Positions 1 through 8,970 of a DNA stretch of 64,000 bases are shown in pieces. The stretch lies in assembly GCA_943371965.1 (NCBI GenBank), contig CALRWV020000006.1:124001-188000 (forward strand). The letters run 5' to 3'. Source of the DNA: CALRWV02 sp943371965 (lineage in GTDB: Bacteria; Bacteroidota; JABWAT01). A program made the translations under genes and the position numbers. Below the pieces are notes generated by a model. That model worked only from the letters and a program-made list of their open reading frames with translations, was not told the origin of the DNA and searched no databases. Position 1 is the first letter of the stretch. The number at the start of each line of letters is the position of its first letter.

Positions 1-1049
1 CAGATGTTTCGGGGAAATACCGCATTGATGGAATGAGTGATGACGGTATCCGGATTTTTGTTGATGGTAAATTAGTGGTTGAAAATTGGACTGATCATGC
101 CACTGAAACCAAATCAGGAACACTTGAACTGAAAGCAGGAAAATCATATTCCATCAAAGTTGAATTTTATGAAAATGGCGGTGGTGCTGTTGCAAAATTG
201 GGCTGGCAGAAACCAGGTGTGAATATTATGGCTGAAGCAATAGCACTTGCAAAAAATTCAGATGCTGTAATTTTGTGTGTCGGAAATTCATTCATGCAGG
301 AAAGTGAAGGATATGACCGTCCTGATTTGAATTTGCCTGAAGGACAGGAAGAACTTGTAAAAGCAATTTCTGCTGCAAATCCGAAAACGGTTGTCGTTCT
401 AACTAATGGACAACCACTGCTGATGGAAAATTGGATTGGCAAAGTTCCTGCAGTTGTTGAATCGTGGTTTGGTGGTCAGGAAGGCGGTCATGCCGTTGCT
501 GATATTTTATTCGGTGATGCAAATCCTTCCGGAAAACTGACGGTTACCTTTCCTAAGAAATGGGAAGACTCTCCGTCGTTCGGAAATTATCCCGGCAAAA
601 ATGGAGAAGTTCATTACGCAGAAGGAATCTATGTCGGCTACCGGTTCTATGAAACCAAAAATGTTGAACCCCAATTTCCGTTCGGTTTCGGTTTGTCTTA
701 CACAAGTTATGAATACAGCAATCTGAAAATAAATAAAACCGGTGATCAGTCATTCGAAGTTTCCTGTACCGTTAAAAACACAGGAAAACGTGATGGCAGC
801 GAAGTGGTTCAGCTTTATGTTCATGATGTTGAATCCTCTGTTGACAGACCAATCAGGGAACTGAAATCATTTTCAAAAGTTGCATTGAAAGCCGGAGAAG
901 AAAAGACAATAACCATGAAACTGAATGCAGGTGCTTTTTCTTTCTATGATGAAAGCAAAAAATCATTTGTGGTTGAACCGGGAGAATTTGAAATTCAGGT
1001 TGGTGCTTCGGTGAAAGATATCAGGCTTAAAGAAAAAATTACGTTGTAA
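1..1049 (+). CDS. Glycoside hydrolase family 3 beta-glucosidase, C-terminal part (5' end outside window)
   Basis: The reading frame is open from base 3, so this is the downstream part of a longer gene. The first ~45 residues (DDGIRIFVDGKLV) are the end of a PA14 domain, which is often inserted in the second GH3 domain. Next comes the GH3 C-terminal alpha/beta domain with 'ESEGYDRPDLNLP', where the family's acid/base Glu and substrate-contact residues lie, then 'FPFGFGLSYT' and a fibronectin III-like tail over the last ~100 residues. GH3 enzymes with this layout release glucose from the non-reducing ends of beta-glucooligosaccharides. The neighbouring GH5, GH144 and GH16 genes suggest it finishes beta-glucan breakdown, possibly sophorose-type products, but linkage specificity cannot be read from this fragment. 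The nucleophile Asp domain lies outside the window. Family call is firm, substrate is inference. Confidence 0.93.
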   Translation, partial: DVSGKYRIDGMSDDGIRIFVDGKLVVENWTDHATETKSGTLELKAGKSYSIKVEFYENGGGAVAKLGWQKPGVNIMAEAIALAKNSDAVILCVGNSFMQESEGYDRPDLNLPEGQEELVKAISAANPKTVVVLTNGQPLLMENWIGKVPAVVESWFGGQEGGHAVADILFGDANPSGKLTVTFPKKWEDSPSFGNYPGKNGEVHYAEGIYVGYRFYETKNVEPQFPFGFGLSYTSYEYSNLKINKTGDQSFEVSCTVKNTGKRDGSEVVQLYVHDVESSVDRPIRELKSFSKVALKAGEEKTITMKLNAGAFSFYDESKKSFVVEPGEFEIQVGASVKDIRLKEKITL

Positions 1050-1142
1050 AATACATGAGTTTCCTCAAGTATTTGTTTGCAAAAAATACTTTAAGAGTAA
1101 TGTCTCTGTCTTTTAGTTTTAGTTTGTTCGTGAAATAATAAA

Positions 1143-2558
1143 ATGTTGATTTGCAGAAAAAGAATTAAACCCCTCTCCGACTCTCCCCGATCTCGGGGAG
1201 ATAGCAATCCAATTTCAGTCCCCTCCCCGAGCTCGGGGAGGGTTAGGTTAGTATCCGCCTCTGGCGGAGTGGGGTTTATTCTCCTGCTTTCCCTAACAAC
1301 TATAATCTCCTGCAAAACACCCGATGAACCCATAACACCGCCAACCCAAATCGACAGTTTGATTTTAAAAGTGACTGAAACCCAACTGAAAAAAGCAGTT
1401 CTGAGTCTGCACACTTCAGGAATAACTTACCCTGCAACTTTAAGTTTAACCAGAAACTCAGAAACGGTAGCAACTTTTTCTCTTTTTGGAAAAGATACCA
1501 TTCTGACTGATAAGAATCTGATTCCTTCTACCATTTACAACTGGCAGGTGTTGATTGAACTGTCTAACCAGAACACAGTAAAAAGCAATATTGCTACCGG
1601 AAAAACAGAAGACAGCACAAGCCACAATTTTATATGGGAAACCCATTATTTCGGTAAACTGCCGGAAGGTGCAGATTTAAGGGATATTGAACTGGTTAAC
1701 GATACTTTGGCTTATGTGGTGGGAAAAATCTATGATGATAGAATTCCTGACACAACAACAGCATGGTACAAAGGGCAGTACAATGTTGCAAGATGGAATG
1801 GAAAGACTTGGACATACCTGAAAGTTTTTAACCACTATGGTGGTCAGATAAATTTCGGGAGAATGGATTGGGTTTATGCGTATGGACCTGATACCGTTTG
1901 GTTCAGCAATGGCGTTAGGTGGAATGGTAAAAATGTTGTGGAAGATTTTAGGGAATTCGATTTGTTGACCCAAGGTACACTCTCTGTTTGGGGAAGTTCA
2001 TCTTCCAATTTTTACACAGGTGGTTATAATGGAGAGATTCTGCATTTCAATGGAACAATTTGGAAAAAACTGAATAGCGGTACCAATCTTCATATTTATG
2101 ATATTTATGGAGTGGGTAATGAAGTTTATGCTGCCGCAAATTCCGGACAAAGTTTGGAAACGAAAATTTTGAAATTGGAAGGCGAAAATATAATATCAAT
2201 TTCAACAACTGGTATTCCTTATCGGGTAGAAAGTTTTTGGTTCAAATCCAATGAATTGTATATGGCAGCTGGAGAAGGAGTGTTTGATAAGGAAAAACTG
2301 TCAGATCAGGTATGGAATCAAATATCACAAAATTTGTTGACCAAATGGACAACCTATGGAATTAGAGGCAGCGCCACCAACAACATTTTTATAGCTTCAG
2401 GTTCAGGTGGTCTTAGTCATTACAATGGCAGGACCTGGAAAAACTTTGGGCCACTTGGTTTTGTAATCGGCGATGTAAGGGTTCGTACTGATGTCATGAT
2501 GACTTTGGGGTTTCAGGGAAATACCGGAATCGTAGTGATTGGAAAAAGAACAGAATAA
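1143..2558 (+). CDS. Lipoprotein with propeller-like repeats; signal peptide interrupted by a repeat element
   Basis: The predicted product has a hydrophobic stretch and lipobox 'LTTIISC' (Cys57), an N-terminal Fn3-like segment, then repeats with 'WNGKTW', 'HFNGTIWKK' and 'HYNGRTWKNFG' that resemble beta-propeller blades, so it is probably a cell-surface lipoprotein. Residues 9-45 are encoded by the 111-bp repeat. Excising it joins MLICRKRI directly to ILLLSLTTIISC, a normal lipoprotein signal peptide. Translation may start at 1143 with an abnormally long charged leader, or at the GTG at 1269 inside the repeat, which leaves a short signal without lysines. Function unknown. It follows the GH3 gene on the same strand after ~90 bp, so it may belong to the glucan locus. 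Confidence 0.75.
   Translation: MLICRKRIKPLSDSPRSRGDSNPISVPSPSSGRVRLVSASGGVGFILLLSLTTIISCKTPDEPITPPTQIDSLILKVTETQLKKAVLSLHTSGITYPATLSLTRNSETVATFSLFGKDTILTDKNLIPSTIYNWQVLIELSNQNTVKSNIATGKTEDSTSHNFIWETHYFGKLPEGADLRDIELVNDTLAYVVGKIYDDRIPDTTTAWYKGQYNVARWNGKTWTYLKVFNHYGGQINFGRMDWVYAYGPDTVWFSNGVRWNGKNVVEDFREFDLLTQGTLSVWGSSSSNFYTGGYNGEILHFNGTIWKKLNSGTNLHIYDIYGVGNEVYAAANSGQSLETKILKLEGENIISISTTGIPYRVESFWFKSNELYMAAGEGVFDKEKLSDQVWNQISQNLLTKWTTYGIRGSATNNIFIASGSGGLSHYNGRTWKNFGPLGFVIGDVRVRTDVMMTLGFQGNTGIVVIGKRTE
1167..1277. repeat. 111-bp MITE-like palindromic repeat inserted in a lipoprotein gene
   Basis: The element starts AAACCCC and ends GGGGTTT. The ends match as imperfect terminal inverted repeats over about 15 bp (AAACCCCnCTCCGnC, 13 of 15). 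Inside are three palindromes: CTCCCCGA-TC-TCGGGGAG (1183-1200), CCCTCCCCGA-GC-TCGGGGAGGG (1221-1242) and TCCGCC-TCT-GGCGGA (1254-1268). ATT flanks both sides (1164-1166 and 1278-1280), a possible 3-bp target duplication. It is much richer in G+C than its surroundings. Its length is a multiple of three and it contains no stop in the frame of the host gene. Confidence 0.75.
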
Positions 2559-2740
2559 TAATAGTCAGAATTTGGATTTTTCGGATTAGCGGATTGTTGT
2601 ATTTAAACACCTTGTTCTGTAAGTAAATCATGCAATTCATTTTAATGGAACAGTTCTTGCAAACAAAACATATATCACCAGATAATCTGCAATAAAAGTA
2701 GGTTGATCAACCAAATAATATTATCTCGCTAAGGCATAAA

Positions 2741-4729
2741 ATGAAAAATATAAAAAATCTCCTTTCAGTCTTCATCCTTTTTCTGATGATGACAGCTTCA
2801 CTTTCAGCTCAGGGTTTTCTCCGTGCTGATGGAAAAGAAATTGTAAACGACAACGGTCCTGTTCTTCTTCGTGGAATGGGACTTGGCGGTTGGCTTGTAC
2901 CCGAAGCTTATATGTTTAACATGTCAGCCTTTGCAGATGCAGGATGGCAAATCCGCGCAAAAATAACGGATGTTCTCGGTACAGAAAATACAGTTGAGTT
3001 TTATAAACGGTTCAGAAAAAATTATATCACCAAAGCGGATATCGATTCTCTGAAAGCTTGGGGATTCAATTCCGTCAGAATTCCGATGCATTATGAACTG
3101 CTGACTCCAAAACTTCAACCCGATGTATTTCTTGAAGAAGGTTTTGCCATTCTTGACAGTTTGCTGGGCTGGTGCAAATCAAATGAAATGTACCTGATGC
3201 TTGATCTTCATGCTGCCCCCGGTGCTCAAAGCACAGGAGGAATCAGTGACAGTGATGGTCAGGCAAGATTATGGATTGAACCTGCATACAGAACCCAAAC
3301 AGTTGCCTTGTGGAAATACATTGCAAACCGGTACAAAAATGAAACCTGGATTGGCGGTTATGATCTCATCAATGAAACTGCCTATGATTTGGGTGCCGGA
3401 AATGTTCTGCTTCGTCAACTTTATATCGACATAACAACTGCAATCAGGCAAGTGGATACCAATCATCTCATTTATGCAGAAGGAAATTGGTATGCAACTG
3501 ATTTTTCAGGATTGGAGCCAAAATGGGATACCAACATGGCCTACAGTTTTCACAAATACTGGAGCACACCCAACCAGTCTTCGTTCCAATATATCCTCGA
3601 TATCCGCAACAGACAGAATGTTCCGCTGTGGCACAGTGAATCAGGAGAAAATTCAAATTCATGGTTTACTGATATGATTCGGGTTTTTGAAGACAACAAT
3701 GTGGGTTGGTGCTGGTGGACCCATAAAAAACTTGAAACGGTTGTCGGTCCTGTTTCTTTTCCTCAACCGGCAGGTTACCAGACATTGCTGAATTATTGGA
3801 GTGGAAACGGTGCGAAACCAACAGTTGAAACTGCAAAAACAATTCTGTTTCAATTCGCAGAAAATTTGAAACTTGAACACTGTAAAATCAACCGAGATGT
3901 TTTGGATGCCATGATGCGTCAGCCATTTGATGAAACTTCAAGACCTTACATCTATCATGAAATTCCAGGAAGAATATATGCGGTTGATTATGATATGGGA
4001 AATAATGGCATCGCATACATAGATAAGGATTATCAGAAAAACACAGGTAGCGCCGTTTGGAACAACGGGTGGATTTACAGAAATGATGGCGTTGATATTG
4101 AGAAATGTACTGATATTCTTGCAAATACAAACGGCTACAATGTTGGCTGGACTGAAACCAGTGAATGGACAAAGTATACAGTCAAAGTAAAACAATCAGG
4201 ACTTTATGATATTAAAGTAAGGGTTGCAACAACAGCATCTGTGAAATATTTGAAAGTGCAGATCAATGGATCAACTGTAGGTGGAATTATGACTGTTCCC
4301 AATACCGGTGGTTATCAATCATGGATTACTGTTACAATTCCCAACATTACCATTTCAGAAGGATCAAAGGAACTAAAAGTTCAGGCTGTTGCCGGTGGAT
4401 ACAATTTGAATTTCATTGAATTCATTTACAAACCAACTGCCATAGAAGATATCAATTCCAAAGCCTCTCAATTTGAACTTATGCAGAATTATCCGAATCC
4501 GTTTAATCCTGAAACAAAAATCAGGTACGTGCTTCCAAAGCAATCAAATGTGACATTGACTGTTTATTCAGTTACCGGAAGCAGAATTATGACACTTGAC
4601 AGCGGAATAAAATCTGAAGGTGAGCATGAAATCCAATTTTCTGCAATTAATCTTCCGAGCGGAATTTATTACTATGAATTGGTTGCAGGTTCGTTCAGAC
4701 AGATGAGAAAAGCAGTAATCATCAAATAA
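2741..4729 (+). CDS. Secreted GH5 glucanase with CBM6-like and type IX sorting domains
   Basis: A signal peptide (first ~22 residues, ending SLSAQ) is followed by a GH5 TIM barrel. Visible family signatures are 'GMGLGGWLVPE' near the start, 'DLHAAPGAQ', 'DLINETAYD' carrying the acid/base Glu after Asn, 'FHKYW', and 'LWHSESGEN' carrying the likely nucleophile Glu. A beta-sandwich with CBM6-like features ('WNNGWIYRNDGVDIEK', 'VGWTETSEWTKYTVKV', 'LKVQAVAGGYNLNFIEF') spans roughly residues 410-570. The last ~85 residues start with 'QNYPNPFNPETKI' and form a type IX secretion sorting domain, so the enzyme is probably secreted or surface-attached. GH5 is polyspecific; a beta-1,3- or beta-1,4-glucanase is most likely from the neighbours. 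The subfamily was not determined. Confidence 0.9.
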   Translation: MKNIKNLLSVFILFLMMTASLSAQGFLRADGKEIVNDNGPVLLRGMGLGGWLVPEAYMFNMSAFADAGWQIRAKITDVLGTENTVEFYKRFRKNYITKADIDSLKAWGFNSVRIPMHYELLTPKLQPDVFLEEGFAILDSLLGWCKSNEMYLMLDLHAAPGAQSTGGISDSDGQARLWIEPAYRTQTVALWKYIANRYKNETWIGGYDLINETAYDLGAGNVLLRQLYIDITTAIRQVDTNHLIYAEGNWYATDFSGLEPKWDTNMAYSFHKYWSTPNQSSFQYILDIRNRQNVPLWHSESGENSNSWFTDMIRVFEDNNVGWCWWTHKKLETVVGPVSFPQPAGYQTLLNYWSGNGAKPTVETAKTILFQFAENLKLEHCKINRDVLDAMMRQPFDETSRPYIYHEIPGRIYAVDYDMGNNGIAYIDKDYQKNTGSAVWNNGWIYRNDGVDIEKCTDILANTNGYNVGWTETSEWTKYTVKVKQSGLYDIKVRVATTASVKYLKVQINGSTVGGIMTVPNTGGYQSWITVTIPNITISEGSKELKVQAVAGGYNLNFIEFIYKPTAIEDINSKASQFELMQNYPNPFNPETKIRYVLPKQSNVTLTVYSVTGSRIMTLDSGIKSEGEHEIQFSAINLPSGIYYYELVAGSFRQMRKAVIIK

Positions 4730-4848
4730 AACTCCGTACTCTTCGTTTTGAAAGGGATTAAGAATAATGTGAAATCAACTCATATTGTTGTCCCTTTTAT
4801 TCCAGAACTGAAATCACGATTTTTGTAAAAAATTAATAGATGGAATTT

Positions 4849-6702
4849 ATGAAAAGAAATGCGTTTTTGATTTTATGTTTAGTTATTTCTTCGGTTTTGT
4901 TTGCACAGGACGAAAATGATATTCTGGCAACGGCTGGAAAATATTCAATTACTGCCGGTGAATTCAAACAAAGATGGGATATGAGTCCACAACCGGGAAG
5001 AAAACAGGGAAACAATCTTGAACCTTCAAAGAAAGAGCTTCTTCAGACAATGATTGCAGAAAAAATTCTTGCGCAGTATGCTGAAAAAAATGGAATTGAT
5101 TCACTGATTGCGATCCGTCAGGTAATGAAATCATATGAAGAAACATATTTGAAGGATAAGCTTTACAAAGTCGAAATTGACAGCAAAGTGAATGTTACGG
5201 ATAAAATGATTTCTGATGCAAAAAAGAAGAATTCAGTTTTCATGCACGTGAATTTTCTGTTTGAAGAAGATTCGGTTCAGATTTATCATTTGTACCGGAA
5301 ACTTGCAAACGGTGCAGATTTTGATTCGCTCTTGAAAGCAAGACCCGAATATAATGAACAGAAGAAGACGGTTTCTGTAACATACGGAACCATGGAAGTA
5401 CCAGTTGAAAATGCTGTTTATTCTCTGAGACCGGGCGAATACTCAAAACCGGTTAAAAATTTCAATGGGTATTTTATATTCAGTCTGAGTTGGATTGAAG
5501 AGAAAAAAGTAACCTCTGAAAAAGAATATGATGCTCTTCACAAGAAAATCAAGGATATGGTTTATATCAGGGAAATGGATAAATTTTATATTGAATTTAT
5601 GCGAACATTTTTCAGGAATAAAAAAGTCAGTTCCGATGGCCCGATATTTTATTCTCTTTCAAATAAAATTGCGTCGAAACTTTCAAAACTTTGGGCTGAT
5701 GGTCACAGGGGAACAACAGAAACAAAAGAATTGGGCTTGAGTGATTCTGATTTAATTGACCTGCAAAATTCATTTGGCAGTGATTCTCTGCAAATGCCAT
5801 TTATAAAATTTGACGGCGGATTTGTATCGCTTCATGATTTCCTTTGGAATTTTCAGTTCAATGGATTCGGTATCAGTACATCCGATAAAAATAAAATCAT
5901 TTCGAAATTTGCAGAGGCAGTAAAACTTGCTGGTCGTGATGCTGTTGTAGCAAATGAAGCATATAAAAGAGATTATCAGAATGATCCTGAGATCAGATTC
6001 AATCTTGAGTTGAAAAAAGCCAACCTTCTTGCAGAACGGGTGAAAGGGAGAGTTGGCAGCACAGTAAAAGTGACGGAGAATGATGTTAAAGAATACTATG
6101 ACAAAAAATACCGTTTTCTGACTGACAGCGTTGCAATAAAAATCATTGAAATTCAGTTTACAGAATTTGAAAACGTGAAAAAAATATTGGACAGGTTCAA
6201 CAGCGGGGAAGCATTCAGCAAACTGGCAATTGAATTCAATGAAAATGAAACACTGAAAAAAACAGATGGAGTAACAGTTTCATTTGTCCCCTCCCAAAGA
6301 GGTGAAATTGGCAGGATTGCTTCTGAAATGAACTTGTTTGAAGTTAAAGGGCCATACAAAACCGGAAAATATTACAGTATTTTTCAACTCATTGAAAAGC
6401 AGAGGATAGGGCTTATAGGAAAAACAGATATAGAACCTTTTGATGATATAAAGGATGATTTGGCCAATCAGCTATATGAAAAAAAGTATAATGAAGTTTT
6501 GGGTAAAATGATTGCGAAAGAAGCAGCCCAGCAAAATGTAACAATGAATTATTCTGCACTTGAAAAAGTTAAAGTGAACAGTATTAATTTGGTAGCCTAT
6601 CAGGCAATGGGATTTGGCGGGAAAATACTGGCGGTACCATTTGCTTCGCCAACTTTTTCATGGGTAAAATACTGGCAGGAAGCAAAAAGCCAGACACCCT
6701 GA
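4849..6702 (+). CDS. Periplasmic parvulin-type peptidyl-prolyl isomerase / SurA-like foldase
   Basis: A signal peptide (MKRNAFLILCLVISSVLFAQ) leads into a SurA-N-like helical region ('KKELLQTMIAEKILAQYAEKNGI'). Two parvulin-like segments follow, one around residues 125-215 ('GEYSKPVKNFNGYFIFSLSW') and one around 440-560 ('KIIEIQFTEF..., KTGKYYSIFQLIEKQ'). The family assists folding of outer-membrane and secreted proteins. The start at 4849 is preferred over the in-frame ATG at 4840 because it gives a standard signal peptide and has a weak GGAA ahead of it. It sits among secreted hydrolase genes, which fits a chaperone role, but it may be an independent housekeeping gene. The parvulin domains are divergent, so catalytic activity is uncertain. 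Confidence 0.8.
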   Translation: MKRNAFLILCLVISSVLFAQDENDILATAGKYSITAGEFKQRWDMSPQPGRKQGNNLEPSKKELLQTMIAEKILAQYAEKNGIDSLIAIRQVMKSYEETYLKDKLYKVEIDSKVNVTDKMISDAKKKNSVFMHVNFLFEEDSVQIYHLYRKLANGADFDSLLKARPEYNEQKKTVSVTYGTMEVPVENAVYSLRPGEYSKPVKNFNGYFIFSLSWIEEKKVTSEKEYDALHKKIKDMVYIREMDKFYIEFMRTFFRNKKVSSDGPIFYSLSNKIASKLSKLWADGHRGTTETKELGLSDSDLIDLQNSFGSDSLQMPFIKFDGGFVSLHDFLWNFQFNGFGISTSDKNKIISKFAEAVKLAGRDAVVANEAYKRDYQNDPEIRFNLELKKANLLAERVKGRVGSTVKVTENDVKEYYDKKYRFLTDSVAIKIIEIQFTEFENVKKILDRFNSGEAFSKLAIEFNENETLKKTDGVTVSFVPSQRGEIGRIASEMNLFEVKGPYKTGKYYSIFQLIEKQRIGLIGKTDIEPFDDIKDDLANQLYEKKYNEVLGKMIAKEAAQQNVTMNYSALEKVKVNSINLVAYQAMGFGGKILAVPFASPTFSWVKYWQEAKSQTP

Positions 6703-6754
6703 TAAGTTGATTTGGTATTACTTTTCATGGACTAATTGTTTCTGTTAATTGCAA

Positions 6755-6783
6755 AATTTCCTTTTCCAAACAAAAAGGAAATT
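6755..6783. terminator. Bidirectional terminator between convergent genes
   Basis: An 11-bp perfect inverted repeat, AATTTCCTTTT / AAAAGGAAATT, with a 7-nt loop lies between the convergent foldase and GH144 genes and touches the end of the GH144 gene. The stem is A+T-rich and the U-tract weak, so strength is uncertain. Confidence 0.5.
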
Positions 6784-6784
6784 C

Positions 6785-8665
6785 TTATTTCAGCAAGACC
6801 AGTTTTAGTGTTTTTACTTCTGATCCTGAGCTGATTCTTAATAAATAGGTACCGGATGAGATAATCCTGTTTTGCGTTTCAGGAGACCATGAAAATGTTT
6901 GAGCTCCTCCTGATTTCACGTTAACAGATTCTGAATAAATATTTCTTCCTTCCAAATCGTAAATATCAATTCCAACTGATCCTGATTTTGAGACTTTATA
7001 AGTGACAGTCGTTGATGGATTGAACGGATTCGGATAAGCGGAAAGAATCTCCAATTCTGAAATCAGTTCACCGGGATTTTCTTCAATTCCGGTTGAAATG
7101 TTTTTCATTCCAATTGCTGCCATCATGGTTGTTATCTCAGGATTTTTCATAAAAAGATTCCATAACAGTTTTGACCGGTAATTTTCAATCATCACGATAA
7201 TGGGCCCCTGATCAATTGCAAGATAGCTTGAAGCAAACCAGTTTTCCTTTAAATTAAAAGCATCTTTAAAACCGTAAATCCCCCATAGTTTTTCACCCTG
7301 TTTGAAATAAAAATGTTTAAGGGCTTTCATTGATTCAAGCGGTGTGTATGGAAAGGCAGATAGTGCTGCAGTTGGTGAAATTGTACCGTTGTCATTGTTC
7401 AAGGGTTCATGTGCAGAATAGCCAAACGGATCATCACTGGCTGTCAGTCCCCAGCAATCTGCAGAGTAACCTGTGAATTTTTTCGGATTGTCGATTGAAT
7501 ATTTATAATGAATCAGAGATGTATTCACAAAGTTGTCAAAATAGGTAACCTTGCTGTTTCCAGATCCTGAGTTGATGATTCCATCCTGTTTTCCTCTGGG
7601 ATCAAATCCAAGAAATGAATAGTGGGAAAAGAATAATGGTCCTCCCCAGTTGATTCCCGCATAAAGTTTTTTGCCGTAAAAAAACTGACCATTCAAATAA
7701 CTTCCCGATGCCCATCCGTTTTTGTACATGGTGGCTGGAATCGGGTGAGTGGGTGATGCAATCCCTAACAGGTAAGTAATCATGGTTTCGTTCCAGCCCT
7801 TAAGCTGAAAATTCATTATCCAAGCTTTATCCGGCGACCAGTGCCAATAAAGAAAATTGCTTGAAGGTGTCTGACGGTACCAGTCGTACTCAGCAGCCTC
7901 CCAAAGTTGATTGATATATTGTCTCAATAAAATTTCATTGGTTGTGTTTCCGGTAAAATATTGCCGTACTGCCAATAACCCCTGAAGCATAAAAGAAGAT
8001 TCAACAAGATCACCGCCATTGTCATTTGCACTGAACGGGATTACTGTTCCCGTTTCTCCGTTTAGCCAATGAGGCCATATTCCATGAAACCGGTTGGCTT
8101 TATTTTTCAGAAACGTAGCAACCTTTAAAACCTGTGCAGCTCCTTCGTCATAAGTGATCCAGCCACGTTCAACGGCAACAGGAATAGTCATGATCCCAAA
8201 ACCTGAACCGCCGCTGGTAACCGTATTGCCGGAATTAAGCCGTTCACGTGAAAGACCGGAAGTTGGATGTGCGTAATTCCAGAAATAACGGAATGAAGTC
8301 CTCTGAACCATATCAAGCAAAACAGAATCGGAAACACTTTGTGTCATGATGGTAATATCGGGACTTTTTGCAGATTCCTGCGATAAATTATTTATGCAGC
8401 TGACGGCATAAATCCGGGTTTGGTTGGAATCACCAATCCATTCATCATAAAAAGGCTGATCTCTGGTTAGAGTGGTTTTAAGGGAATAAAGATCATTGTT
8501 TTTTGCATAAATTTTGTAAGATGTAATGTTTTCAGCTGGATTGGATTTCCATTCAATTGAAATATGCATCGGATAACCAAAATATTTAATGGAGGCAGGA
8601 GGAGAAGGCTGTGCAGAAACTGCAAGTGATGCAAAAGTGATCAGAAAAAGGAAACGGAAAAACAT
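6785..8665 (-). CDS. Secreted GH144-type endo-beta-1,2-glucanase (glucoamylase-fold, PF10091) with type IX sorting domain
   Basis: A signal peptide (MFFRFLFLITFASLAVSAQ) precedes an Fn3-like segment (~20-105) and then an (alpha/alpha)6 domain (~115-515). Recognisable family blocks are 'RTSFRYFWNYAHPTSGLSRER', 'GSGFGIMTIPVAVERGWIT', 'GGDLVESSFMLQGLLAVRQYF', 'GWNETMITYLLGIASPTHPIP' and 'CWGLTASDDPFGY'. PF10091 proteins of this kind include the GH144 endo-beta-1,2-glucanase of Chitinophaga, which cuts cyclic and linear beta-1,2-glucan to sophorooligosaccharides. The last ~80 residues contain 'AYPNPFNPSTTVTYKV', a type IX secretion sorting domain. Specificity is inferred from the family; PF10091 also has members of unknown activity. 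Confidence 0.85.
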   Translation of the reverse strand: MFFRFLFLITFASLAVSAQPSPPASIKYFGYPMHISIEWKSNPAENITSYKIYAKNNDLYSLKTTLTRDQPFYDEWIGDSNQTRIYAVSCINNLSQESAKSPDITIMTQSVSDSVLLDMVQRTSFRYFWNYAHPTSGLSRERLNSGNTVTSGGSGFGIMTIPVAVERGWITYDEGAAQVLKVATFLKNKANRFHGIWPHWLNGETGTVIPFSANDNGGDLVESSFMLQGLLAVRQYFTGNTTNEILLRQYINQLWEAAEYDWYRQTPSSNFLYWHWSPDKAWIMNFQLKGWNETMITYLLGIASPTHPIPATMYKNGWASGSYLNGQFFYGKKLYAGINWGGPLFFSHYSFLGFDPRGKQDGIINSGSGNSKVTYFDNFVNTSLIHYKYSIDNPKKFTGYSADCWGLTASDDPFGYSAHEPLNNDNGTISPTAALSAFPYTPLESMKALKHFYFKQGEKLWGIYGFKDAFNLKENWFASSYLAIDQGPIIVMIENYRSKLLWNLFMKNPEITTMMAAIGMKNISTGIEENPGELISELEILSAYPNPFNPSTTVTYKVSKSGSVGIDIYDLEGRNIYSESVNVKSGGAQTFSWSPETQNRIISSGTYLLRISSGSEVKTLKLVLLK

Positions 8666-8970
8666 GTTAATACCTATTGTGAAATATTGACTGCTATTTT
8701 AGCTTATCTAAAGTCCAATTCAAAATTCGTTCCACACATTTAAAGCGCTAAATATGATAGGGGTCAACCTGATTTTTTCTTCTTATAAAAAGAGATTATC
8801 AGTTTAATCATAAGTTATCAGCCTGATAATGAACTTCTTATTGTTTTGATAACTTCTGGAATTATAATTTTCCTGTTCAAGTCAAACATATTTTAAATGG
8901 AAAATATTTTGTCACCATTTTCAGATACGCTATATTTAAAAATATTCACACCAATCAAAAGGAATTTCCG
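8666..8970. promoter_or_regulatory. Divergent promoter region between GH144 and SMP-30-like genes
   Basis: This 305-bp gap separates two divergent genes, so both promoters should lie here. It contains the palindrome TTATCA-GCC-TGATAA (8815-8829), related TTATCA/TGATAA words at 8795-8801 and ~8847-8853, and AGCGCT (8744-8749) in a T/A-rich palindromic setting (TTTAAAGCGCTAAAT). These are candidate operator sites. No regulator gene lies next to them and no promoter motif could be assigned with confidence. Confidence 0.35.

Noticed and set aside
1091..1414. 107-codon reading frame on the minus strand over the repeat
   Set aside because: Its sequence is the antisense reading of the repeat element (PRDRGE, ELGEGTE) and has no RBS or conserved feature.
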